A DNA stretch of 64,000 nucleotides from Halorubrum sodomense (GTDB taxonomy: Archaea; Halobacteriota; Halobacteria; Halobacteriales; Haloferacaceae), in assembly GCF_900111935.1 (NCBI RefSeq), contig NZ_FOYN01000003.1, positions 429,800 through 493,799 of the forward strand, read 5' to 3'. The notes under the pieces are model-generated. The model was not told the origin of the DNA. It worked only from the letters and a program-made list of their open reading frames with translations, and searched no databases. Position 1 is the stretch's first letter. Every line of letters begins with the position of its first letter. Made by a program: the position numbers and the translations under genes. Shown one piece after another: positions 9,109-17,773 of the stretch.

Positions 9109-10904
9109 TACCGCTCCGCCTCCGTGGAGTCGTCGTCAGCGCGGTCGCTCTCGGCGGCCGCGTCGTCAACTGCGGGGCCGCCGTCTGCGGCCGCGTCGTC
9201 AACTGCGCGGCCGCCGTCGGTCGCCACGTCCTCGCCGCCGTCCGCGGCGACGACGTCCTCGGCGGTCTCCTGTTGACTCATCGGCTCGGGGCTGTGACAC
9301 TGCCGGACGATGCGCTTCGTCTCCAGCGACGGTTCGTCGGTCGCCATCGAGACGACGATGGTGACGACGAACACGATCGGGAGCGTGATGAGCGCCGAGC
9401 CGATGGCGGGCATCCACGTCGCGAGCCCGGTCGACAGCGGCGCCTCGAGCGAGCCGATGTACGTCGGGACGATCTGGTTGATCATCGGGATCGACCAGAG
9501 CGTCAGCCCGGTGGTCATGCCGGCCAGCGCCCCCTGTCGGTTGGCGTTCTCCCACCACATGCCGAGGAAGAACATCGGGAACAGCACGGAGCCGGCGAGC
9601 GAGAACGCGTATCCCACGAGCGCCGCGATCGAGGACGCGGGATTCAGCGCGGCCAGCGTCGTCAGCGCGCCCAGCGCGACGATCGAGAGGCGGCCGACGA
9701 GGATCTGCTGGCGCTGCGTCGCGTCCTCGTTGATGATGTTGGTGTAGATGTCGTGGCTGATCGCCGACGAGCCGGCGATGAACAGCCCGGCGACCGTCGC
9801 GATGGCCGCGGCGATACCGCCCGCCGCGACGATGCCGACGAACCAGTCCGGGAGGCCGGACAGCTGCGCCGCCAGCACGACGATGACCTCGCTGGCCGCG
9901 CTCGTCATGCCGGGGTCGCCGTACGTCGCGCCGACGTTCTGCGAGTAGAGGTCGGTGCCGAACGCCGCGAACGCCGGGGCGCTCCAGTAGAGGATACAGA
10001 TGAAGAACAGCCCCCAGACCGTCGACCAGCGAGCCGTCCGCTCGCTCTCGACCGTGTAGAACCGGACGAGGACGTGCGGAAGCCCGCAGGTGCCGACGAT
10101 GAGCGAGAACGTCGTGGCGACCCAGAGGTAGTAGCTCGAACCCGCGAACGGCTCGGAGAACTCGCTGCCGAGCTGGCTGATCAGCGCGCCGTACTCGAGC
10201 TGCGGCAGCACCGTGGAGTAGCCGTTGGTGTAGCCGACGACGAACAGTCCGACGACGAACGCGAGGATGAGGATGACGTACTGGACCGCCTGGTTCTTCG
10301 TGGCGCCCAGCATGCCGGACAGCGTCAGGTAGCCGACGGTGACGACCATCATCGCGACGACCATCACCTGGTACCCGTCTAAGCCGGGGATGAGGCCGCC
10401 GTAGTTACCGAAGATGTACAGGCCGACCAAGGCCATCCCCTTCGCCTGTCCGATGGCGTAGACGAAGCCGATGAGGAACGTCGTCACCGCCGCGATGGCG
10501 CGCGCGGTGTCGGAGTTGAACCGGTCGCCGACGAAGTCCGGCGCCGTGTACTTCCCGAACCGGCGCAGCTGCGCGGCGAGGAAGATGAGCAGGATGAAGT
10601 AGCCCGTCGTCCAGCCGACGACGAACACCAGCCCGTAGAAGCCGGCCAGCGCGATCGACGCCGCCATCCCGAGATACGACGCCGCGGACATCCAGTTCGC
10701 GCCGATCGCCATCCCGTTCTCGACGTTCCCGATGGACCGGCCGGCGACCCACATGTCGTCGGTGTCGGCCACGCGGAAGACGAACCCGATCGTCAGGAAC
10801 AGGCCCAGCATTCCGATCACGAGCAGCGCCGGCCCGATCTTGAACGAGATGTCGAGGGCCTCCGGGAGGAGTTCGCTCTGGAGGAGCAGCGAACGTCCCG
10901 TCAT
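9108..10904 (-). CDS. Sodium:solute symporter (SSS family, acetate-type), large subunit
   Basis: 598 residues with about 13 membrane segments, matching the SSS family members that pair with a DUF4212 small subunit (VC_2705 type) and are related to acetate permease ActP. Its start overlaps the DUF4212 stop by 4 bases and its stop overlaps uspA by one. Location directly downstream of acetyl-CoA synthetase suggests uptake of acetate, propionate or another short organic acid. The cytoplasmic C-terminus is an unusual Asp/Ala/Gly repeat tail of roughly 50 residues with units like DDAAADGG, also found at the N-terminus of its partner. Substrate is inference; family is firm. Confidence 0.92.
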   Translation of the reverse strand: MTGRSLLLQSELLPEALDISFKIGPALLVIGMLGLFLTIGFVFRVADTDDMWVAGRSIGNVENGMAIGANWMSAASYLGMAASIALAGFYGLVFVVGWTTGYFILLIFLAAQLRRFGKYTAPDFVGDRFNSDTARAIAAVTTFLIGFVYAIGQAKGMALVGLYIFGNYGGLIPGLDGYQVMVVAMMVVTVGYLTLSGMLGATKNQAVQYVILILAFVVGLFVVGYTNGYSTVLPQLEYGALISQLGSEFSEPFAGSSYYLWVATTFSLIVGTCGLPHVLVRFYTVESERTARWSTVWGLFFICILYWSAPAFAAFGTDLYSQNVGATYGDPGMTSAASEVIVVLAAQLSGLPDWFVGIVAAGGIAAAIATVAGLFIAGSSAISHDIYTNIINEDATQRQQILVGRLSIVALGALTTLAALNPASSIAALVGYAFSLAGSVLFPMFFLGMWWENANRQGALAGMTTGLTLWSIPMINQIVPTYIGSLEAPLSTGLATWMPAIGSALITLPIVFVVTIVVSMATDEPSLETKRIVRQCHSPEPMSQQETAEDVVAADGGEDVATDGGRAVDDAAADGGPAVDDAAAESDRADDDSTEAER

Positions 10905-11347
10905 TCGTCGGTCCCTCCGTCGGTCGCGGCGACGTCAGTGTGCTCGATCCCGTACTTCTCGTCGAGCGCGTCCCGCTTGCGCGAGTACCAGAACGCCAAG
11001 ATCAGCGCGCTGGTCGGCGCGCCGAACGCGACGAGGAAGTAGTGGAGCGGGAACTGTAAGATCGGCATCGTCTGCGTCATCGCCTCGGGCGCGAGCCGAG
11101 TCAGGGTCACCGGCCCCCATACCGCGAGGACCCAGATCGCGAACCCCGTCCAGACGATGCGGAGGTGATCGCGCATGTACGGCGTGCTCGGGTTCAGGAT
11201 GTTCACCTCCGCTCCGAGGTAATCGGTATCCTTGTGCGTCTGTGCGGCTCCCGCGGAAGCGACGCCGCCATCAGTGGCCACGTCATCGGTTGCGCGGCCA
11301 CCGTCGGCCGCCGCGTCGTCCGAACTTCGTGAGTTATCGTTTGTCAT
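10901..11347 (-). CDS. DUF4212 symporter small subunit
   Basis: 148 residues. A low-complexity acidic N-terminus (about 1-40, units such as DDAAADGG and DDVATDGG) precedes the DUF4212 core with two membrane helices (about 65-90 and 100-125) and a short cytoplasmic tail. This family is the obligate partner of VC_2705-type sodium:solute symporters. It overlaps the large-subunit start by 4 bases (ATGA). The shared N-/C-terminal repeat with the large subunit is odd and may mediate assembly. Its upstream region holds two CGTGAT..TCGT direct repeats. Confidence 0.9.
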   Translation of the reverse strand: MTNDNSRSSDDAAADGGRATDDVATDGGVASAGAAQTHKDTDYLGAEVNILNPSTPYMRDHLRIVWTGFAIWVLAVWGPVTLTRLAPEAMTQTMPILQFPLHYFLVAFGAPTSALILAFWYSRKRDALDEKYGIEHTDVAATDGGTDE

Positions 11348-11366
11348 GTGTTGTGGTGTGTATCAT

Positions 11367-11402
11367 CGTGATTCGTTTGTGCGATTTTATCGTGATATTC
11401 GT
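11367..11402. repeat. Direct repeat upstream of the DUF4212-symporter operon
   Basis: CGTGATTCGT (11367-11376) recurs as CGTGATATTCGT (11391-11402), a two-base insertion apart, 24 bases start to start. It sits 20-55 bases before the DUF4212 start, so it could be a tandem regulator site. No convincing TATA box was seen here. Confidence 0.3.
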
Positions 11403-11458
11403 GCGCCGTGCCGTGCGCTCCGTCCGTGTTGGTCGCCTCAAAAACGGGCCGCCGAGCG

Positions 11459-13453
11459 CTACTCGGCGTCGGCCTTCTGTTGGATCTCCTCGACGATCTC
11501 GGGGTTCCGGAGCGTGCTCGTGTTCCCGAGCTCCTCGCCGTCCGCGATGTTCTCGAGCAGGCGACGCATGATCTTCCCGGACCGGGTCTTCGGCAGGTCC
11601 GGCGTGAACACGACCTGCTCGGGGCGGGCGATCGGCCCGATGGCGTCCTCGACGCCCCCGACGATCGCCTCGCGGAGTTCGTCGGTGCCCTCGTAGCCGT
11701 CCTCGGTGGTGACGTAGGCGTACACCGCCTCGCCTTTGATCTCGTGGTTCCCGCCGACGACGGCGGCCTCCGCGACGCCTTCCACGCCGACGATCGCCGA
11801 CTCGATCTCCATCGTCCCCAGCCGGTGGCCGGAGACGTTGAGCACGTCGTCGACGCGTCCGAGAACGGTGATGTACCCGTCGTCGTCGATCTTCGCGCCG
11901 TCCTCCGGGAAGTACACCCAGTCGTCGGGATCGTCGCTGTCGGTGTCGGAGTACTCCGCCCAGTACTCCTCGATGTAGCGCTCGTCGTTGTTGTACAGCG
12001 TCCGGAGCATGCCGGGCCACGGCTTCTGTACCGTGAGGTATCCGGCCTTTCCGGGCTCTACCTCGTCGCCGAGCGTGTCGAGGATCTGGACGTCCAGCCC
12101 CGGCAGCGGCGGCCCCGCGGCGCCGGGCTTCATGTCCTTGACGCCGGGGAGCGTCGTCACCATCATCCCGCCGGTCTCGGTCTGCCACCACGTGTCCACG
12201 ATCGGGCACTCCTCGTTCCCGATGTGCTGGTAGTACCACTTCCACGCCCGCGGGTTGATCGGCTCGCCGACCGTGCCGAGCAGCCGCAGCGAGGAGAGGT
12301 CGTGGCGGTCGGGGAACTCCGAACCCCACTTCATGAACGCGCGGATCGCGGTCGGCGCGGTGTACAGCTGGGTCGCGTCGTGTTCCTCGACGATCTCCCA
12401 GAGCCGGTCGCGCTCCGGGTGGTCCGGCGTCCCCTCGTACATCATCGTCGTCGTGCCGAGCGAGAGCGGCCCGTAGACGATGTACGAGTGGCCGGTGATC
12501 CAGCCGATGTCGGCCGAACAGAAGTAGGTGTCATCGGGCTTGATGTCGAGGACCGACTGCGAGGTCCACGACACCCACGACATGTAGCCGCCGGTCGTGT
12601 GTTTCACGCCCTTCGGCTTGCCGGTCGTCCCCGAGGTGTACATCAGGAACAGCATGTCCTCGGCGTCGCGGGTGACCGGCTCGACCTCGGCGCCCTCGTG
12701 GGCCGCGACGAGGTCGTCGTAATCGATCTGGTCGTCGCCGAGGTCGTGGCCGAAGTCGTCGCCGTTCGGACCGAGCCGGTCGACGACGACCGTTGTCGTC
12801 TCGTGGTCGACGCCCGCGAGCCCCTCGTTCGCCTTGTCGAGGTGGTCGAGCGGGTCGCCGCGACGGTAGTAGCCGTCGCAGGTGACGAGGTACTCCGACT
12901 CCGCGGCGTTCATCCGCGTCGCGAGCGCGTCGGCCGAGAACCCGGCGAACACGACGCTGTGGGGCGCGCCGATGCGCGCGCACGCCAACATCGCGATCGG
13001 CAGTTCCGGGATCATCGGCATGTACATCGTGACCACGTCGTCCTCCTCGACGCCCTGCTCCCGAAGGGCGGCCGCGAACTCGTTCACCTCGCGGTGGAGT
13101 TCCTCGTAGGTGTACGTGCGGTCGTCCTCGTCGACGGGTTCACCGACCCACTCGATGGCGGCCTCGTCGCCGCGCTCGTCGAGGTGTCGGTCGAGGCAGT
13201 TCGCCGACGCGTTCAGTTCACCGCCCGTGAACCACTCGTAGAAGGGCGGGTTGCCGTCGTCGAGCACCTGGTCGTAGTCGGTTTCCCACTCCAGCAGGTC
13301 GGCGGCCGCCTCCCAACACTCGGGCCAGTTCTCGTCGAACTCCTCGTAGATTTCCGGGTCGGAGACGTTCGCCTGCTCGACGAACGACTCCGACGGCTCG
13401 AATACTTCCTGTTCCGCTAATCTCGCTTCCAGTTGGCCGTCTCCCTCTGTCAT
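11459..13453 (-). CDS. acs: Acetyl-CoA synthetase (AMP-forming), copy 1
   Basis: 664-residue ANL-superfamily enzyme that makes acetyl-CoA from acetate, CoA and ATP through acetyl-AMP. Visible motifs: P-loop-like YTSGTTGKPKGV, the acetate-pocket stretch DTWWQTETGG, and the C-terminal PKTRSGKIMRR with the acetylatable catalytic lysine. Length matches bacterial Acs (about 650). The ATG at 13453 is preferred over one at 13483 because the latter lies inside the TATA box. Order acs2-regulator-acs1-symporter suggests a C2-acid assimilation locus. Propionate or other short acids cannot be excluded. Confidence 0.94.
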   Translation of the reverse strand: MTEGDGQLEARLAEQEVFEPSESFVEQANVSDPEIYEEFDENWPECWEAAADLLEWETDYDQVLDDGNPPFYEWFTGGELNASANCLDRHLDERGDEAAIEWVGEPVDEDDRTYTYEELHREVNEFAAALREQGVEEDDVVTMYMPMIPELPIAMLACARIGAPHSVVFAGFSADALATRMNAAESEYLVTCDGYYRRGDPLDHLDKANEGLAGVDHETTTVVVDRLGPNGDDFGHDLGDDQIDYDDLVAAHEGAEVEPVTRDAEDMLFLMYTSGTTGKPKGVKHTTGGYMSWVSWTSQSVLDIKPDDTYFCSADIGWITGHSYIVYGPLSLGTTTMMYEGTPDHPERDRLWEIVEEHDATQLYTAPTAIRAFMKWGSEFPDRHDLSSLRLLGTVGEPINPRAWKWYYQHIGNEECPIVDTWWQTETGGMMVTTLPGVKDMKPGAAGPPLPGLDVQILDTLGDEVEPGKAGYLTVQKPWPGMLRTLYNNDERYIEEYWAEYSDTDSDDPDDWVYFPEDGAKIDDDGYITVLGRVDDVLNVSGHRLGTMEIESAIVGVEGVAEAAVVGGNHEIKGEAVYAYVTTEDGYEGTDELREAIVGGVEDAIGPIARPEQVVFTPDLPKTRSGKIMRRLLENIADGEELGNTSTLRNPEIVEEIQQKADAE

Positions 13454-13481
13454 GGTACGGTCGTACTCAACCAATATCGCC

Positions 13482-13488
13482 ATATAAA
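13482..13488 (-). promoter_or_regulatory. TATA box of acs1
   Basis: On the minus strand TTTATAT, centred 32 bases before the ATG at 13453, consistent with a leaderless or very short-leader transcript. It overlaps an alternative upstream ATG, which argues against that start. Confidence 0.6.
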
Positions 13489-13549
13489 CGCTGACGCTAA
13501 ATACGAAAAATCGTGACAGACTGGTGCCGATCTGTCCGGGTCGCCGGGC

Positions 13550-15328
13550 TCACCCGTTGCGGACCGCGCGCTCGTCGCCGTCCCGGACCGATCGCTCCGT
13601 ACCGTCCTCGAAGACGCCGTCGAGCAGGGCGCGCTGGGCCTTCCGGAGGTGGTTGTGGAACGTCGGCGACGAGACGTCCATGGCGTCTGCGACCTCCTCG
13701 GCGGTGCTGCCGCGCGGCCAGTCGAAGTAGCCGCCGTGGTACGCCGCGGACAGCGCGGCCCACTGGCGGTCGGTGAACCTGTCGGCGATCCCGTCTCGCA
13801 GCGACGACTCCGTGCGCGGCGAGCGCGCGACCGACTCCTTGCTGGCGAGTCGAACGTCCGCGAAGCGGTCGCGGAGACCGTCCGCGACGGGCCTCACGTT
13901 CGTGCCCTCGGGGAAATCTGCGGCGACGCGGACGCGGCCGTCGGCGGCGGACGCCTCGCGGACCGTCGCGCCGCGGTCGACGAGCGCCCGGACCAGCGAT
14001 CCGGCGGCGAGGCGCACCGACGCCGAGCAGCCGTCCTCGCGGGTCTCGATCACTCGGAAGTCGGAGACGCCCGGCGCCGCCTCGACGGCGGCCGCGAAGT
14101 CCTGCGGGCGCGCCCCGTCGACGGAGAGGTACGCCCGGGAGACCTCGTCGTCGACGTCGACGGTCGACGCCAACTGGATCCGGCAGTCGAGTCGCTCGCT
14201 CGCCCGCGCGAGGAACGCGGCGTCGTCCCTCGTGTGGAATTCGACCTCGGTGACCGCGTCCGAGTGGAGCAGCTCCCGCCATCGGTCCGCGGTGATCGCC
14301 CGACCGAGACACCGTCCGAGGACGGCGAGCGCCCGGCGCTCGGTCCCGCCGACGGGATCGTCGTCGGCCGCGACGACGCAGAGCGCCCCGTGAACGACGC
14401 CCTCGTAGGCCGCCGGGACCGCGACCGCGGGCCGGCCCCTCGTTCCCTGGTGACCGTCGGTCGCGGTCGGCGTGCGGTCCGCTATCGCGTCCGACCACGG
14501 TCCCTCGGCGGTCGCGCCCCGGTCCGCGAGCGTCTCTCGGTCGACGCCCGCGGTCGCGGCCACGTCGGCCGGCTCGCCCCCGACCGCCCGACGGACGACC
14601 CAGGCCTCGGCCCAGCGATCGCTCTCGAGGACGCCCGCGGGGACGGCCGCGACGGGATCTCCCGATTCGGGGTCCGCGAGCGCCTCGAACCCCGCCAAGG
14701 CGGTCGTTCCGGTCCGCTCCGCCGCGGCGGCGTCCTCCTCGCCGGCTATCGCGGCCGCGAGCGCCTCGCCGTCGAGCGGATCGAGGTACGGGTCGAGCGT
14801 GCCGAGCGACTCCCAACCGCCGGCGTCGCGGACCGCCCGCGGGTCGACGTCGCGCTCGACGAGTAACCGCCGAGCGAACGTCTTCCGAAGGGCGCTCGGG
14901 GTGACCCGCTCGTCGGGCGCGGCGTCGGTGCGGTCGGCGGCCCGCGCGGCGGTCTCGCTCACGATCATCTGGACGCGACGCGGCGAGACGCCGACGTACG
15001 GGTCGTCGTCGTCGAGTCCCTCGCTCGTCGCGTACCGATCGAGGTCGGCGGCCAGCGAGGCCGAAACGACGGTCTCGCGGTCGATCGGGTCGTCTCCGGG
15101 TCCCGTCGACTCCGCGGCGTCTCCCTCGTCGCCGCCGATCGCGGGCACCGCGAGGATTCGGACGCCCGCGACCGACTCCGCCTCGCGGAGGTGCCGGGGG
15201 GCGACGCGGGGTATCTCTCCGGTGCGGAGCCCCGCCTCGCCGGCCAGCCTGACGACGAGCGCCGCGCGATACGTCTCCGCGGCGGTGACGAGCGCGCCGT
15301 AGGCGTCCGCGTCGAGGGCGTCGACCAT
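13550..15328 (-). CDS. HTH_10 (Bat-type) regulator with N-terminal tyrosine-recombinase-like domain
   Basis: 592 residues in three parts. Residues 1-185 look like a tyrosine recombinase catalytic domain: R35 in GLRTGE, R148 in TPSALR, W172 and Y181 in PYL; the R148-W172 and W172-Y181 spacings match XerD-type enzymes, but the HxxR histidine is Ser145. A GAF/bacterio-opsin-activator region follows (about 200-520). The C-terminus (about 535-592) is an HTH_10 DNA-binding domain. The frame is open to 15403; ATG 15328 fits the domain start. It lies between two acs genes and probably regulates them. Whether the recombinase fold still cuts DNA is unknown; more likely it binds DNA. Confidence 0.85.
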   Translation of the reverse strand: MVDALDADAYGALVTAAETYRAALVVRLAGEAGLRTGEIPRVAPRHLREAESVAGVRILAVPAIGGDEGDAAESTGPGDDPIDRETVVSASLAADLDRYATSEGLDDDDPYVGVSPRRVQMIVSETAARAADRTDAAPDERVTPSALRKTFARRLLVERDVDPRAVRDAGGWESLGTLDPYLDPLDGEALAAAIAGEEDAAAAERTGTTALAGFEALADPESGDPVAAVPAGVLESDRWAEAWVVRRAVGGEPADVAATAGVDRETLADRGATAEGPWSDAIADRTPTATDGHQGTRGRPAVAVPAAYEGVVHGALCVVAADDDPVGGTERRALAVLGRCLGRAITADRWRELLHSDAVTEVEFHTRDDAAFLARASERLDCRIQLASTVDVDDEVSRAYLSVDGARPQDFAAAVEAAPGVSDFRVIETREDGCSASVRLAAGSLVRALVDRGATVREASAADGRVRVAADFPEGTNVRPVADGLRDRFADVRLASKESVARSPRTESSLRDGIADRFTDRQWAALSAAYHGGYFDWPRGSTAEEVADAMDVSSPTFHNHLRKAQRALLDGVFEDGTERSVRDGDERAVRNG

Positions 15329-15330
15329 TC

Positions 15331-15358
15331 GTTTCGGATAGCAATAAGCAGACGAAAC
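15331..15358. promoter_or_regulatory. Inverted repeat GTTTCG-N16-CGAAAC, copy 1
   Basis: Perfect 6-base arms with a 16-base spacer, beginning two bases before the start of the HTH_10 regulator gene. Same arms and spacer as the copy at 15446-15473. Placement over the regulator's promoter suggests an autoregulatory operator. Confidence 0.5.
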
Positions 15359-15445
15359 TAAACTGTTCCGGAAGTTCGCTCCTCGCCGCGGTCGTTCGGA
15401 CACGCGCGGCGAGACGCCGTCGTCGGGCGTATCATCCGGGTACTC

Positions 15446-15473
15446 GTTTCGTTATCTCATCAGATCCCGAAAC
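15446..15473. promoter_or_regulatory. Inverted repeat GTTTCG-N16-CGAAAC, copy 2
   Basis: Identical arms and spacing to the copy at 15331-15358, 115 bases upstream of it with respect to the regulator; the arms extend to 7 bases here (CGTTTCG/CGAAACG). It lies between the acs2 stop and the regulator start. Confidence 0.5.
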
Positions 15474-15530
15474 GGTCGCGGTCCGGCGTCGAGACGCTCC
15501 GACGGGAGGAGACCGAATCCCGCGAGACCG

Positions 15531-17492
15531 TCAGTCGTCCCCCCTTCGGACGGTCGACTCGATTTCGCCCACGACCTCCGGGTTACGGAGCGCGCTCACG
15601 TCTCCGAACTCCTCGCCGCGGGCGATGTCCTCCAGCAGTCGTCGCATGATCTTCCCCGAGCGCGTCTTCGGGAGTTCCGGGGTGAACACGATCCGATCCG
15701 GGCGAGCCACGTCTCCCACCGCGCTCGCGAGTCGGTCCGCGATGGCGTCGCGGAGCCCCTCGTCCGGCTCCACGTCGCCTTTCGTCGTCACGTACGCCAC
15801 GATCTGGCCGTCGTCGTCACCGACGACCGCGGCCTCGGTCACTCCCTCGGCGTCGACGATGGCCGCCTCCAGCTCGCCGGTGTTGAAACGCTGTGCCCGG
15901 ACGTTGATCACGTCGTCGACGCGGCCGAGGATCGCGACGTAGCCGTCCTCGTCGACGGCCGCGCCGTCGCCGGTCCGGTAGCGCCAGCCGTCCTCGCCGT
16001 TCAGCCAGTACTCCCGCAGGTAGCGCTCGTCGCCCTCGCGCAGCCCGCGGAGCATCCCGGGCCACGGGGACGCCAGCGTGAGGTACCCCGACTCGCCGGG
16101 GTCGACCGGCTCCCCGTCCTCGTCGACGACGCGGGCGTCGATACCCGGGAGCGGCGGGCCGACCTTCCCCGGTTTCATCGGGGTGATCCCGGGGAGCGTG
16201 GCGAGCGCGATGGCCCCGGTCTCGGTCTGCCACCACGTGTCGACGACGGGGGCGTCGCCCCCGCCGACGTGCTCGCGGTACCAGCGCCACGCCTTCGGCG
16301 TGATCGACTCGCCGACGGTCCCCAACAGCCGGATCGACGAGAGGTCGTGCGACTCGGGGTACTCCGCGCCCCACTTCATGAACGACCGGATCGCGGTCGG
16401 GGAGGTGTAAAAGACGGTGACCGCGTTGCGCTCGATCAGGTCCCAGACGCGGTCGCGGTCGGGGTAGTCGGGCGACCCCTCGTACAGCACGGTCGTCGTG
16501 CCGGTCGCGAGCGGGCCGTACACCCCGTAGGAGTGACCGGTGATCCAGCCGATGTCGGCGGCGCACCAGTAGGTGTCGTCGGGCCGCACGTCGAGGACGT
16601 TCCGCGTCGTCCACGCGACGTGCGCGAGGTAGCCGCCCGTGGCGTGTTCGACGCCCTTCGGTCGCCCGGTCGTCCCCGAGGTGTACATCACGAACAGCAG
16701 GTCGGTCGCGTCGCGCGCGACCGGTTCGACCGTCTCGCCGTCGTGCGCGTCGACGAGCGCGCCGTACTCGTGTTCGTCGTCGCCCAGCGAGACGGCGAGC
16801 TCGTCGCCGAGCCGGTCGACGACGACCGCGGCCGACAGCTCCCCCTCGGCGCGGATCCGAGCGTTGTCCGCCTTCGACTTCTGGTTGAACGCGTCCTCCC
16901 GGCGGTAGTAGCCGTCGCAGGTGATCAGGTACTCGGAGTCGGCCGCGTCGATCCGGGTCGCGAGCGCCTCCGCGGACAGGCCCGCGAAGACGACGTTGTG
17001 CGGCGCGCCGATGCGCGCGCACGCCAGCATCGCGATCGGCAGCTCCGGGATCATCGGCAGGTACAGCGTGACCACGTCGTCCTCCTCGACGCCGAGGTCG
17101 CGGAGCCCGGCCGCGACCGCGTTCACCTCCCGGTGGAGGTCGAGGTACGTGTACGACCGGCGCTCGCCGCGCTTCCCGAACCACCGGATCGCGAGCTGGT
17201 TCCGGCGGTCGTCGAGGTGGCGGTCGACGCAGTTCGCCGCCGCGTTGAGCCGCCCGTCGGGGAACCACTCGTAGAAGGGGGGCTCGGAGTCGTCGAGGAC
17301 GGTCTCGTACTCCCGGTCCCACGTCAGCAGGTCGGCGGCCGCGCCCCACGCCTCCGGCCCCTCCCGGTCGAACCGCTCGTACACCGCGGGGTCGCTCGCG
17401 GCGGCCCGACCGCGAAATTCCGCCGGCGGCTCGACGGCGTCGCCGTCAGCACCCCCGAACGCTCGCCACCCGTCGACTCCGACGTCGTCCAT
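15531..17492 (-). CDS. acs: Acetyl-CoA synthetase (AMP-forming), copy 2
   Basis: 653-residue paralogue of the acs1 product, with the same nucleotide motif (YTSGTTGRPKGV), DTWWQTETG pocket segment and PKTRSGKIMRR C-terminal lysine motif. The frame is open to 17699, but ATG 17492 is chosen because it has a TATA element 26-35 bases upstream and matches the family length. Adjacent paralogues flanking a regulator suggest different substrates (acetate versus propionate) or different expression; the sequence alone does not decide. Confidence 0.93.
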   Translation of the reverse strand: MDDVGVDGWRAFGGADGDAVEPPAEFRGRAAASDPAVYERFDREGPEAWGAAADLLTWDREYETVLDDSEPPFYEWFPDGRLNAAANCVDRHLDDRRNQLAIRWFGKRGERRSYTYLDLHREVNAVAAGLRDLGVEEDDVVTLYLPMIPELPIAMLACARIGAPHNVVFAGLSAEALATRIDAADSEYLITCDGYYRREDAFNQKSKADNARIRAEGELSAAVVVDRLGDELAVSLGDDEHEYGALVDAHDGETVEPVARDATDLLFVMYTSGTTGRPKGVEHATGGYLAHVAWTTRNVLDVRPDDTYWCAADIGWITGHSYGVYGPLATGTTTVLYEGSPDYPDRDRVWDLIERNAVTVFYTSPTAIRSFMKWGAEYPESHDLSSIRLLGTVGESITPKAWRWYREHVGGGDAPVVDTWWQTETGAIALATLPGITPMKPGKVGPPLPGIDARVVDEDGEPVDPGESGYLTLASPWPGMLRGLREGDERYLREYWLNGEDGWRYRTGDGAAVDEDGYVAILGRVDDVINVRAQRFNTGELEAAIVDAEGVTEAAVVGDDDGQIVAYVTTKGDVEPDEGLRDAIADRLASAVGDVARPDRIVFTPELPKTRSGKIMRRLLEDIARGEEFGDVSALRNPEVVGEIESTVRRGDD

Positions 17493-17517
17493 GATACCAG
17501 TTCGCAATCCAAGGGAT

Positions 17518-17527
17518 GTATACTTTG
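17518..17527 (-). promoter_or_regulatory. TATA box of acs2
   Basis: Minus-strand CAAAGTATAC, 26-35 bases before the ATG at 17492; consistent with a leaderless transcript and with the chosen start. Confidence 0.5.
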
Positions 17528-17773
17528 TCCGGATCCCCGCCGGCTGAGGGTGACCCGCCCCCCACCAGTAGGGGGCGATTGAGCCCCTGCCCCATGGAAG
17601 TGATCGGCTCCCTGCCGAGTGGAACGGTCGGGGCGCCGATGCGGACCGGCCGGCGGCGGCGTCCCGTTCGTCCCGCGGATCCGAGAGAGCGTCAACCATT
17701 GCCGTCTCCGGGGAGCAACGCCATGACTCGCCACTACGGGGCCTCTTACCCGTGAACCGACCGGACGAGGGGT

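Noticed and set aside
13550-15328. Integrase of a mobile element
   Set aside because: The recombinase-like part is fused to a GAF/HTH_10 regulator, lacks the HxxR histidine, and there are no attachment-site repeats, tRNA or cargo genes nearby.
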